The translations under genes and the position numbers were made by a program. 8,786 bases of DNA from positions 1-8,786 of the forward strand of contig JAIOTF010000262.1 of assembly GCA_021107195.1 (NCBI GenBank). The letters are read 5' to 3'. Each line of letters opens with the position of its first letter. Within the stretch, counting starts at the first letter, position 1. The notes beneath the pieces are model-generated. The model saw only the letters and a list, made by a program, of their open reading frames with translations, was not told the origin of the DNA and did not search any database. The DNA is from Anaerolineaceae bacterium. Its GTDB lineage: Bacteria > Chloroflexota > Anaerolineae > Anaerolineales > Anaerolineaceae. This document shows positions 1-6,507 of this stretch, one piece after another.

Positions 1-2
1 AA

Positions 3-125
3 CGCAAAGCGGTGGTTTTACATCAGGTAACTGCCGGGATTTATGGTACACTCAAGCATCAAACACAAGAAAGCACCTGGTATGGTCAGACAAAAGCAGT
101 ATCCAATTTCATACCTGTAATCTAA
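3..125 (+). CDS. 3' end of an unrecognised protein gene (partial)
   Basis: The third frame is open from the window edge to a TAA at 123-125 and encodes a natural-looking C-terminus of 40 residues that begins RKAVVLHQVTAG and ends VSNFIPVI. The other two plus frames do not look like protein. The stop lies 7 bases before a strong hairpin terminator, which is where a gene end is expected. I do not recognise the family: the tail has no catalytic motif, membrane segment or low-complexity stretch. The composition (mixed beta-like hydrophobic runs such as AVVL and FIPVI) suits the last strands of a soluble domain. The gene is probably transcribed separately from pyrG because the terminator stands between them. 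Confidence 0.6.
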   Translation, partial: RKAVVLHQVTAGIYGTLKHQTQESTWYGQTKAVSNFIPVI

Positions 126-132
126 AATGCTT

Positions 133-170
133 CAGGGAGGCGCCGGTACACGGCCCTCCCTGCTTCTTTT
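133..170 (+). terminator. Rho-independent terminator after the upstream gene
   Basis: CAGGGAGG (133-140) pairs with CCTCCCTG (155-162). Inside it GCCG (142-145) pairs with CGGC (151-154) around a GTACA loop, with a single bulged C at 141. The run CTTCTTTT (163-170) follows. Position, 7 bases after the upstream stop, fits a gene terminator. It would also act as an attenuator for pyrG if a pyrG promoter lay further upstream, but no convincing promoter is visible there. Confidence 0.8.
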
Positions 171-287
171 ATGCATCCCCCGCCTACTTGCCGTGGGAAT
201 AGGAATTTTCAGGGTCTTGCCTCAAACCTGTGCATTCATCTCTGTTTTTCAGCCGCTGCCCGGCGGCGCACCAGGAAAGGGAGCTTC

Positions 288-1934
288 ATGGAAACAAAAT
301 TCATTTTTTTCACCGGCGGTGTGGTCAGCTCGGTCGGCAAAGGCGTAACCAGTGCCGCTGTTGGTCGGCTGCTTAAGGAACGCGGATTTAAAGTCGCCGT
401 CCAGAAACTCGACCCCTATATTAATGTTGACCCAGGCACGATGAGCCCGTACCAGCATGGCGAAGTGTTCGTGCTCGACGACGGCGCCGAGACCGACCTC
501 GATCTGGGACATTATGAACGCTTCATTGATATCCGTCTCAACCGGGTTTGCAACGTCACCACCGGACAAGTGTATGCCGATGTGATCGCCAAAGAACGCC
601 ACGGTGACTACCTGGGTGGCACGATTCAAGTTGTGCCCCACATCACCAACGAGATCAAACGCCGCATCGGGATGGTCGCCAAGACCACCGGCGCCGAGAT
701 CGTGCTGGTCGAAGTCGGCGGCACAGTTGGCGATATTGAAAGCCTGCCCTTTCTGGAAGCCCTGCGCCAACTGCGCAGCGACCTGGGACGCGAAAACACA
801 ATGTATATCCACGTCACCTGGCTGCCGCTGATCGGCGCCACCGGCGAGCTGAAAACCAAGCCCACCCAGCACTCGGTGCGCGAATTACGCTCGATCGGCA
901 TCTCGCCCGATATGATCATGGCTCGCTCAGACACCCCGGTGGATGACGCCCTGCGAGACAAGATCGCGCTACACTGCGACGTCGATCGGCAGGCAGTGAT
1001 CCCGATGGTCACCGCTAAAAATCTATACGAAATTCCTCTCCTGCTGGAAGAAGCAGCCGTAGGAGAATACCTGCTGAAACGCATGCATCTCACTTCACGC
1101 AAAAAACCGGACTGGCGGCCCTGGCAGCGTCTGGTTGCCGAAGTGCAAAAAGAAAAACCCGTAATCAAGATCGCCCTGGTCGGCAAATATGTCGAACTGC
1201 ATGATGCCTACATGAGCGTGCGTGAATCGCTTGGTCATGCCACCCTGCACCTGGGGGTGGACCTTGATCTGCATTGGGTACACTCTGGCGGCCTGGAAAA
1301 AAATGACGGCTGGGAAGAGATCGCCAGTATGGACGGCATCGTCGTCCCCGGCGGCTTTGGCGAGCGCGGCATCGAGGGCAAAATTCAAGCCGCTCGCTAT
1401 GCCCGCACCGAAAAACTACCTTATTTGGGCCTGTGTCTGGGGATGCAGATGCAAGTCGTTGAGTTCACCCGCTTTGTCCTGGGGGATGAAAAAGCCAACT
1501 CAACCGAGTTTGACCGCACTACACCGCATCCGGTGATCGACTTGTTGCCCGATCAGCGCGAGATCGTCGATATGGGCGGCACCATGCGCCTGGGGCTGTA
1601 TCCCTGCGAGCTGCAGCCCGGCACAATCGCTGCTGAAGCCTACCAGACCAATATGGTGCATGAACGTCACCGCCACCGTTTTGAATTCAATAATGAATAC
1701 CGGGAACTGTTGGCTTCCAAAGGCATGCGCTTCTCCGGGCTTTCTCCTGATGGGCGGTTGGTAGAGATCGTTGAGATGAGTGATCACCCCTTCATGCTCG
1801 GCTCACAATTCCACCCGGAATTCCTGTCCCGGCCGAACCGCCCGCATCCTTTGTTCCTGGCCTTTGTCAAGGCTGCCTGCCAGCACGCCGGCATTTCCTG
1901 CAAAATGCAGAATATCTTCCCTGAAGAGAATTGA
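288..1934 (+). CDS. pyrG: CTP synthase (glutamine-hydrolysing)
   Basis: Makes CTP from UTP, ATP and glutamine, the last step of de novo pyrimidine nucleotide synthesis, in the cytosol as a tetramer. It has 548 residues, a normal length. The N-terminal amidoligase domain opens METKFIFFTGGVVSSVGKG, with the nucleotide-binding SSVGKG at 14-19, the metal and UTP/CTP region around D71, and VEVGGTVGDIE at 141-151. The C-terminal class I glutaminase domain has the oxyanion region PGGFGERG (354-361), the nucleophile elbow GLCLGMQ with Cys383, and the other triad residues His509 and Glu511 in SQFHPEF. All key residues are present. The frame is open back to an ATG at 171, but the ATG at 288 is preceded by a good ribosome binding site (AGGAAAGG, 273-280) and matches the family N-terminus. 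A small hairpin (GCCGC 252-256 with GCGGC 263-267) ends just before that site. No clear promoter was found. Confidence 0.98.
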   Translation: METKFIFFTGGVVSSVGKGVTSAAVGRLLKERGFKVAVQKLDPYINVDPGTMSPYQHGEVFVLDDGAETDLDLGHYERFIDIRLNRVCNVTTGQVYADVIAKERHGDYLGGTIQVVPHITNEIKRRIGMVAKTTGAEIVLVEVGGTVGDIESLPFLEALRQLRSDLGRENTMYIHVTWLPLIGATGELKTKPTQHSVRELRSIGISPDMIMARSDTPVDDALRDKIALHCDVDRQAVIPMVTAKNLYEIPLLLEEAAVGEYLLKRMHLTSRKKPDWRPWQRLVAEVQKEKPVIKIALVGKYVELHDAYMSVRESLGHATLHLGVDLDLHWVHSGGLEKNDGWEEIASMDGIVVPGGFGERGIEGKIQAARYARTEKLPYLGLCLGMQMQVVEFTRFVLGDEKANSTEFDRTTPHPVIDLLPDQREIVDMGGTMRLGLYPCELQPGTIAAEAYQTNMVHERHRHRFEFNNEYRELLASKGMRFSGLSPDGRLVEIVEMSDHPFMLGSQFHPEFLSRPNRPHPLFLAFVKAACQHAGISCKMQNIFPEEN

Positions 1935-2082
1935 CAGCAATAAACAATAACTATGAACATGCTTCCCGAGAACGCCCACGCAAAAAAATGGATTATACTA
2001 AAAGGAGTTATATAAACGATCCTTCTGGCAGGCGTCACACCCGCCACGATCATCAAAATTTCTGATAAGAGGTAAAACAACT

Positions 2083-3378
2083 ATGTACGCTGAAATTGAT
2101 TCTGTATCCGCTCAAGAGATCCTGGATTCCCGCGGCAACCCAACCGTGGAAGTTGAAGTCATCCTGGCTGACGGCAATTGGGGCCGTGCGGCTGTGCCCT
2201 CCGGCGCATCCACCGGTGTGCACGAAGCACTCGAAATGCGCGATGGCGACAAGACCCGCTACCTGGGCAAAGGCACGCAAAAGGCAGTTGAAAACGTCAA
2301 CAACGAAATTTGCAATTTGCTGATCGGCTGGGACGCCACCGAACAGCGCGCCATCGATATGGCCCTGCTCGAACTTGACGGCACACCCAACAAAGCCAAA
2401 CTGGGTGCCAACGCCATCCTCGGCACAAGCATGGCCGTTGCCAAGGCTGCTGCCGCTTCCGTCGGCCTGCCCCTCTACCGCTACATTGGCGGCGTGCACG
2501 CCCACGTTCTTCCTGTTCCCATGTTGAACATCCTCAACGGCGGCAAGCACACCGGCTGGCAGTCCACCGATGCCCAGGAATTCATGGTGATGCCCTTAGG
2601 CGCGCCGAATTTCGCCGAAGCACTGCGCTGGGGCGCCGAGATTTATCACTCTCTGAAAACAGTTCTCAAAGGCCACAATTACACCGCCTTGATCGGCGAC
2701 GAAGGCGGTTATGCTCCGGCTCTGGGCTCCAACGCTAAAGCCGTTGAAATGATCCTCGAAGCCATCACCAAGGCCGGTTTCAAACCCGGTGAAGAAGTCG
2801 CCATCGCCCTCGACCCGGCTGCTTCTGAATTCTACGATAAAGAAGAAAAGGTTTACAACCTGCGTGTTGAAGGCAAGAAGCTGAACAGCGACGAGATGGT
2901 GGAGTTCTGGAAGAGCTGGGTTGACCAGTACCCGATCGTCTCGATTGAAGACGGTCTGGCCGAAGATGACTGGTACGGCTTCCAGAAGATGATGGAAGTC
3001 ATGGGCGACCGCATCCAGGTCATGGGCGACGATCTGTTGGTCACCAACACCGAACGTGTGGCCCGCGGCATCAAAGAAAAAGCCGCCAATTCCCTGCTGG
3101 TCAAGCTCAACCAGATCGGTTCCCTGACCGAAACCATCGAAGCGGTGGAGATGTGTCAGCGCGCTGGCTGGACCGCCGTTGTTTCCCACCGCTCCGGCGA
3201 AACCGAAGATACCACCATCGCAGACCTGGCAGTGGCTCTCAACACCGGCCAGATCAAGACCGGCGCACCCGCCCGCTCTGACCGTGTTGCTAAATATAAC
3301 CAGCTTATGCGCATCGAAGTTGAATTAGCCGAAACTGCCGAATACGCTGGCTGGAACGCTTTGGCTTCCCACCACTAG
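2083..3378 (+). CDS. eno: Enolase (phosphopyruvate hydratase)
   Basis: Interconverts 2-phosphoglycerate and phosphoenolpyruvate in glycolysis and gluconeogenesis. It has 431 residues, the normal bacterial length. The N-terminal domain (about 1-130) opens with the SAQEILDSRGNPTVEVEV signature. The TIM-barrel domain carries the expected active-site residues: His156, Glu166 (AQEFM), Glu207 (GDEGG), metal ligands Asp244 (LDPAASEFY), Glu289 (SIEDGL) and Asp316 (GDDLLVTN), general base Lys341 (VKLNQIGS), HRS at 369-371 and Lys392 (IKTG). The loop after His156 reads GGKHTGWQSTDAQEFM, one residue longer than in Escherichia coli and different in sequence. The start at 2083 has AAGAGGT at 2067-2073 as ribosome binding site. 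The 148-bp gap to pyrG has a TATACT at 1994-1999 but no matching -35, so eno may be cotranscribed with pyrG or have its own promoter. A strong terminator follows the gene. Confidence 0.98.
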   Translation: MYAEIDSVSAQEILDSRGNPTVEVEVILADGNWGRAAVPSGASTGVHEALEMRDGDKTRYLGKGTQKAVENVNNEICNLLIGWDATEQRAIDMALLELDGTPNKAKLGANAILGTSMAVAKAAAASVGLPLYRYIGGVHAHVLPVPMLNILNGGKHTGWQSTDAQEFMVMPLGAPNFAEALRWGAEIYHSLKTVLKGHNYTALIGDEGGYAPALGSNAKAVEMILEAITKAGFKPGEEVAIALDPAASEFYDKEEKVYNLRVEGKKLNSDEMVEFWKSWVDQYPIVSIEDGLAEDDWYGFQKMMEVMGDRIQVMGDDLLVTNTERVARGIKEKAANSLLVKLNQIGSLTETIEAVEMCQRAGWTAVVSHRSGETEDTTIADLAVALNTGQIKTGAPARSDRVAKYNQLMRIEVELAETAEYAGWNALASHH

Positions 3379-3397
3379 ATCATAGCAATTTGATACC

Positions 3398-3442
3398 ACA
3401 AGAGGCTGGCCTTTGCAGGCCAGCCTCTTGTTTTCATTTTTT
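3398..3442 (+). terminator. Rho-independent terminator of eno
   Basis: A perfect 15-bp stem, ACAAGAGGCTGGCCT (3398-3412) with AGGCCAGCCTCTTGT (3417-3431), closes a TTGC loop. The T-rich tract TTTTCATTTTTT runs from 3431 to 3442. It starts 20 bases after the eno stop. On the minus strand the tract after the stem is not T-rich, so it acts mainly on eno. Confidence 0.94.
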
Positions 3443-3445
3443 CCC

Positions 3446-3502
3446 GTAGGGGTTCAGCATGCTTTTGTAGGGGCTCAGCATGCTGAGAGCCCCTACAAAA
3501 GC
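3446..3502. repeat. REP-like palindromic repeat with a duplicated head
   Basis: GCTTTTGTAGGGGCT (3461-3475) is repeated inverted and without mismatch as AGCCCCTACAAAAGC (3488-3502). The centre holds the palindrome CAGCATGCTG plus two extra bases (AG, 3486-3487). A partial head copy precedes it: 3446-3463 matches 3467-3484 at 17 of 18 positions, with a 21-base period. The element fills the gap between the convergent eno and redoxin genes, ending 8 bases from the redoxin stop. It has no T tract, so it is not a standard terminator, although it may stall or stabilise the redoxin transcript. I recall GTAGGGGC...GCCCCTAC palindromes as dispersed intergenic repeats in Chloroflexi and other environmental bacteria; the copy number here is unknown. 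Confidence 0.7.
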
Positions 3503-3510
3503 GATTAATC

Positions 3511-3981
3511 TTACCCTTCCCCGGCCAACTGCGCTAACGCTGCCAGCGGCTCCTCCGTCCCCGGTTCTTCGATCAGGGAAGAAGCGTAGTGGGTATACTG
3601 AATGCGGCCAGATGTATCCACCACAAAAACAGTGGGCGTACCGAAGGCAAAGAAATGCCTGGTCTGGAAATACTGCCCGGCCACTTTAGAGCCTTTATCA
3701 CTCAGGATCGGGTAGGGAATCTCATGAGCGCCGAGATAGCGATTGATCATCTTCGGCCCGTTAGGCACCATCACCAGCACCTCAGCCTTCAAAGCCTGGA
3801 ATTTTGCATAGTCATGACGCAACTGCGCCATATGATTGGTGCAATGCGGTCAGGCAAAACCGATATTAAAGACCAGAATCACATTCTGCTTGCTGTAAAC
3901 ATCAGACAACTTGATTGCCGTACCATCAGCCCCGGGCAAAGTAAAATCCGGCGCCAGGTCACCTACCATTAATTTTTTCAT
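3511..3981 (-). CDS. Redoxin-family selenoprotein (UxxC thioredoxin fold) with in-frame UGA
   Basis: A small cytosolic thiol/selenol oxidoreductase of the AhpC/TSA-redoxin type, probably reducing peroxides or disulfides. Read through the TGA it has 156 residues. The N-terminus MVGDLAPDFTLPG (5-17) is the usual redoxin opening, followed by VILVFNIGFA-U44-P-H-C47, the FxxGxxCPxC active-site strand and helix with the first Cys replaced by the UGA codon. The cis-proline loop is GTPTVFVVD (114-122, Pro116). Sequence on both sides of the UGA is in one frame and fully redoxin-like, without other damage. The start at 3981 has GGAGG (3987-3991) 5 bases upstream. An ATG at 3831 would give a 106-residue protein lacking half the fold, has no binding site, and sits inside the proposed SECIS hairpin. 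Alternatives: a nonsense mutation or sequencing error at a Cys codon. Selenocysteine is preferred because of the exact position and the hairpin. No sel genes lie in the window. Confidence 0.85.
3806..3847 (-). promoter_or_regulatory. Candidate bacterial SECIS element
   Basis: In the mRNA directly after the UGA, AUGGCGC pairs with GCGUCAU (one G-U pair) around the loop AGUU, occupying 3831 down to 3814. The loop begins 26 nt after the UGA, so 25 nt separate them, within the 16-37 nt spacing described for bacterial SECIS elements. The second loop base is G, as the consensus asks (a G in the first two loop positions). A lower stem GCAU/AUGC (3847-3844 with 3809-3806) can close the structure. The hairpin lies in coding sequence, as bacterial SECIS elements do. 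Folding was done by eye. Confidence 0.65.
3850..3852 (-). other. UGA codon read as selenocysteine (residue 44)
   Basis: Codon 44 of the redoxin is TGA. It aligns with the first, usually nucleophilic, cysteine of the family's CPxC motif (family pattern GYWCPHC; here GFA-U-PHC). Cys47, the resolving cysteine, is kept. The following base is C, so the context is UGAC. Confidence 0.8.
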
Positions 3982-4026
3982 TCATTCCTCCAAGTCCATG
4001 TTAAACAATGTCCGTATGATAACATC

Positions 4027-4050
4027 TTCCACTCGCCCTTGCGAGTGGGA
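4027..4050 (-). other. Hairpin upstream of the redoxin gene
   Basis: CCACTCGC (4029-4036) pairs perfectly with GCGAGTGG (4041-4048) around a four-base loop, and TT/GA extends it by a wobble and an A-T pair. It lies between the uracil-DNA glycosylase stop and the redoxin start, both on the minus strand. No T tract follows on either strand, so a canonical terminator is unlikely. It may end or stabilise the upstream transcript, or be part of the redoxin leader. Confidence 0.4.
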
Positions 4051-4120
4051 ATAATATCAGGGCTGTGAGGGCAATTCCATCAAAAACAGCGGGACGGCTG
4101 CCAGAAATTCGTTCCCTTCT

Positions 4121-4822
4121 TCACCCTTGACCCGCCTTTCCATCCAGCAAATCCCTGGCCTGTGACCAGATCGCAACGAACATATCCTCTGTCAATCGTC
4201 CGGTCTGTGTATTCTGGCGGCTGGGGTGATATGAAGCCAGCAGCCAGGGCAACCCCTCACCGAGATGATAGAAAGCAGCATGCCCAAACTTCACCCGCGG
4301 GACTCCAATGCCATGCTGGCGGTACACGCGCAGCACATTGTCGAAACCGATCTTTCCCAAAGCCACAATGCCCTGCATCCGCGGCAAGCGTTCCATCTCC
4401 CCCCACAGGTATGGCAGACAATTATCCATCTCCTCACGATTGGGCTTGTTCCCTGGCGGAGCACAGCGGCACACCGCCGTGATGAACAGGTCTTTCAGGG
4501 TCAGGTCATCATCCCGGGTCTCCGCCTTCGACTGACTGGCAAAACCAGCCTTGTGCAATGCAGGGAAAAGGAAATCTCCCGAGGCATCGCCAGTGAACAT
4601 GCGGCCAGTGCGATTCGAGCCGTGCGCCCCTGGCGCCAAGCCAACGACCAGCACACGCGCCTGAGGGTCACCAAAACCTGGCACAGGCTTCCCCCAGTAA
4701 TCAAAATCCAGGTAAGCGCGGCGTTTCACCCGCGCCACTTCTTCCCGCCATGCCACCAGGCGCTGGCAGCGCCGGCAGGTGATCATCTCATCCTCTAACT
4801 CTTGCAATGTCAAATCTGTCAT
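4121..4822 (-). CDS. Uracil-DNA glycosylase, family 5-like (UdgB), 4Fe-4S
   Basis: Removes uracil (and in this family also some other deaminated bases) from DNA as the first step of base excision repair. It has 233 residues. Motif 1 is GLAPGAHGSNRTGR (61-74) followed by MFTGDASGDFL, and motif 2 is SYHPSRQNTQTGR (197-209). The HGSNRTGR/FTGD combination is typical of family 5 rather than family 4, which has GEAPG and an E or D catalytic residue. Cysteines at 16 and 19 (CRRC), 118 or 120, and 135 can ligate the 4Fe-4S cluster of family 4 and 5 enzymes. The ATG at 4822 is preceded by GGAGG (4828-4832) with 5-base spacing. A weak -10 (TAAAAT, 4848-4843) lies just upstream without a clear -35. The gene stands alone between the glycosyltransferase terminator and the redoxin, and may share a transcript with the redoxin (139-base gap with a hairpin). 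Confidence 0.93.
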   Translation of the reverse strand: MTDLTLQELEDEMITCRRCQRLVAWREEVARVKRRAYLDFDYWGKPVPGFGDPQARVLVVGLAPGAHGSNRTGRMFTGDASGDFLFPALHKAGFASQSKAETRDDDLTLKDLFITAVCRCAPPGNKPNREEMDNCLPYLWGEMERLPRMQGIVALGKIGFDNVLRVYRQHGIGVPRVKFGHAAFYHLGEGLPWLLASYHPSRQNTQTGRLTEDMFVAIWSQARDLLDGKAGQG

Positions 4823-4874
4823 AGCTTCCTCCCAATGCTTCTATTTTAACCCCATTCAGGATTGAAAGAAAACA

Positions 4875-4910
4875 TAAAAAAGCAGGGCCAGATATTAATA
4901 CCTGGCCCTG
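4875..4910 (-). terminator. Rho-independent terminator of the glycosyltransferase gene
   Basis: On the minus strand CAGGGCCAG (4910-4902) pairs with CTGGCCCTG (4891-4883) around an AT-rich loop that can add two more pairs. The stem is followed by C and TTTTTT (4881-4876). It begins 21 bases after the glycosyltransferase stop and separates that gene from the uracil-DNA glycosylase. The plus strand also has a T run (4916-4920), but no plus-strand gene needs it. Confidence 0.9.
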
Positions 4911-4931
4911 TAAAATTTTTACCTGTCAAGG

Positions 4932-6329
4932 TCACTGCTTCTTTGTAAACAGCCGTTTCAATCCCATCCAAAACTTGAGCAAGTAATAGCCGAACACCGA
5001 TACACTCATATTCAACATGGCGATGCTCAAAGCTTTAATCGGCAGGGTAAGTCTTTTCTCAGGCAACCCCGGCAAATGCGCCACCAGCTTGACGATCTCG
5101 TTCCGTAGCCTTCTGCCGGGAACATGGGCAATGAACTGCCGGTAGATCTTGATCGCAGAAATCGAAGCCTTGCCCAACTGAAGCGCCAGCACCGTCTCAT
5201 AACTCTGGATCGTTTTCTTCATCACACAAGACCAGTCCAGTGCAGACACCCGGGAATAAGCGTTCTGACAAAGCTTCTTGTACTCCGCCGGGGGACGTTC
5301 ACACACACTGCTGACCGCAGCCGCAAATTCTCTGGCGCTGGCATCATTTGGCAAACGCGCCCCATTGGATTCGTCCACCAATTCATCCACCGTCTCATTG
5401 CCCAGTCCCACCACTGGCGATCCGGAAGCCAGGGCCTCAATGATCGCCAGGCTTTGCACCTCCATCCTGGAGGCCGAAACGAAGGCATGTGTATCGGCCA
5501 ACACCTTTGCCACTTCCTGTTGTGAAAGCTGTCCCAAAAAACTGACCTTCACCTTCAATTTCTTGACCTGCTTTTCCAGCGCCTTTTGATAGGAAGCATC
5601 CAGCGGCACCCCCACCAATTGCAAATGATAGTTCTCAGGCAAGTAACTCATCGCCTCGATCAGGAACTCCTGATTCTTGCGCTTGCCCAAGGAACCTACA
5701 AATGTCAACCGTTTTTCTTCACTGCTGATATCCGGACAATCTTCACTTTTGTACAACGCCAGATCACGTCCATTCGGGATCTGGAAAATGCGTCCACGAT
5801 AACCAAACTTGCGGATCTTTGTCGCCGTGATCTGGTTCAAACCGATCACCGCATCACACTGCTGATAGAAATTGCGCAAGTAACGCTTCACCAAGCCATC
5901 ATTGATCGGCGTATTCAACAAGCTGGAAATCTCCGTTGCGCCAAAATCCAGCGCGCGGTCGGGCAAGATGTGCGCCGTATAAAACACGGGCACACGGGAA
6001 TACCTGGCCCACAACTGACCGATCACATCCAGCAGAGCTGGATCATGCATATGGATAACATCCGGCTTAAATTTCCCCAGAAAATCATAAATTCGCTTGA
6101 CTTCAATAGCATTTAACAGCGGAAGGTATACATTCTTCTCGCCGGAACTGCGCACATGAAATTCCTTGAAGCCCGTTTCATCCTCGACCAGGCCTGTCTT
6201 TTTCCCCGGGCAAAGCATGACCACATCGTAACGCTCCGAAAACCAGCGCGCCATTTCATAGGCCACCCGGCCTTCCCCCCCGCCATAGCCTTCCTTGAAA
6301 ATGGAAATGAACAGAATTCTGTCAACCAT
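4932..6329 (-). CDS. GT4-family glycosyltransferase with C-terminal hydrophobic helix
   Basis: A retaining GT-B glycosyltransferase, likely transferring a sugar from a nucleotide-sugar to a lipid or surface glycan at the inner face of the membrane. It has 465 residues from the ATG at 6329. The N-terminal Rossmann half has GGGEGRVAYEMA (16-27), HMHDPALLD (93-101), YTAHILPD (118-125) and IPNGRD (184-189). The donor-binding half has LTFVGSLGKRKNQEF (208-222), VSFLGQLSQQEV (262-273) and the EX7E motif Glu290...Glu298 in RMEVQSLAIIEALASGSPVV. The EVQSLAIIEA wording resembles glycolipid-synthesising GT4 enzymes. After about 385 comes a basic tail with a hydrophobic stretch at about 432-457, suggesting membrane binding. 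An ATG at 6353 is in frame, but the one at 6329 has AGGAAA at a good distance and starts exactly at the fold. It is a single-gene unit with its own terminator. Acceptor and sugar cannot be told from the sequence. Confidence 0.88.
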   Translation of the reverse strand: MVDRILFISIFKEGYGGGEGRVAYEMARWFSERYDVVMLCPGKKTGLVEDETGFKEFHVRSSGEKNVYLPLLNAIEVKRIYDFLGKFKPDVIHMHDPALLDVIGQLWARYSRVPVFYTAHILPDRALDFGATEISSLLNTPINDGLVKRYLRNFYQQCDAVIGLNQITATKIRKFGYRGRIFQIPNGRDLALYKSEDCPDISSEEKRLTFVGSLGKRKNQEFLIEAMSYLPENYHLQLVGVPLDASYQKALEKQVKKLKVKVSFLGQLSQQEVAKVLADTHAFVSASRMEVQSLAIIEALASGSPVVGLGNETVDELVDESNGARLPNDASAREFAAAVSSVCERPPAEYKKLCQNAYSRVSALDWSCVMKKTIQSYETVLALQLGKASISAIKIYRQFIAHVPGRRLRNEIVKLVAHLPGLPEKRLTLPIKALSIAMLNMSVSVFGYYLLKFWMGLKRLFTKKQ

Positions 6330-6403
6330 TTGATTTTCCTGTAGAATACACATGATCTGATTTTCACCAGACCGGGAGAAATTCCTGAATGCTTTAGAGT
6401 CTA

Positions 6404-6409
6404 TTTATA
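6404..6409 (-). promoter_or_regulatory. Possible -10 box for the glycosyltransferase gene
   Basis: TATAAA on the minus strand lies in an AT-rich patch next to the palindrome CTTAATTAAG (6411-6420), about 75 bases before the start codon. No good -35 is seen at 16-18 bases, and no terminator is evident after queA, so readthrough from queA is also possible. Confidence 0.25.
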
Positions 6410-6507
6410 ACTTAATTAAGGCATCAATGATGGGAAGAAACGATAAGAATTTGTTAACGGATCAACATCGCATCCAAAGGAAGACCTGCAAGATATTGGC
6501 GCCACAC

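Noticed and set aside
249..872. Long minus-strand open frame opposite pyrG
   Set aside because: Shadow of the pyrG codons; no ribosome binding site or recognisable protein features.
1931..1957. TTGACA at the pyrG stop as a -35 box for eno
   Set aside because: The best -10-like hexamer (TATGAA, 1952-1957) is only 15 bases away, and the TATACT at 1994 is far too distant. A promoter is possible but not supported.
3589..3972. Plus-strand open frame opposite the redoxin gene
   Set aside because: Its translation has no family features and it is antisense to the well-supported redoxin frame. It is open only because of the opposite strand's codon pattern.
3511..3981. Redoxin as a simple pseudogene
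   Set aside because: Only one disruption exists, it falls on the catalytic Cys codon, and a SECIS-like hairpin follows. The rest of the gene is intact with a good start site.
4057..4143. Minus-strand 28-codon frame overlapping the end of the uracil-DNA glycosylase gene
   Set aside because: It has an ATG and reads plausibly, but there is no clear ribosome binding site, it is very short, and the glycosylase already has a normal C-terminus. A frameshifted extension is not needed.
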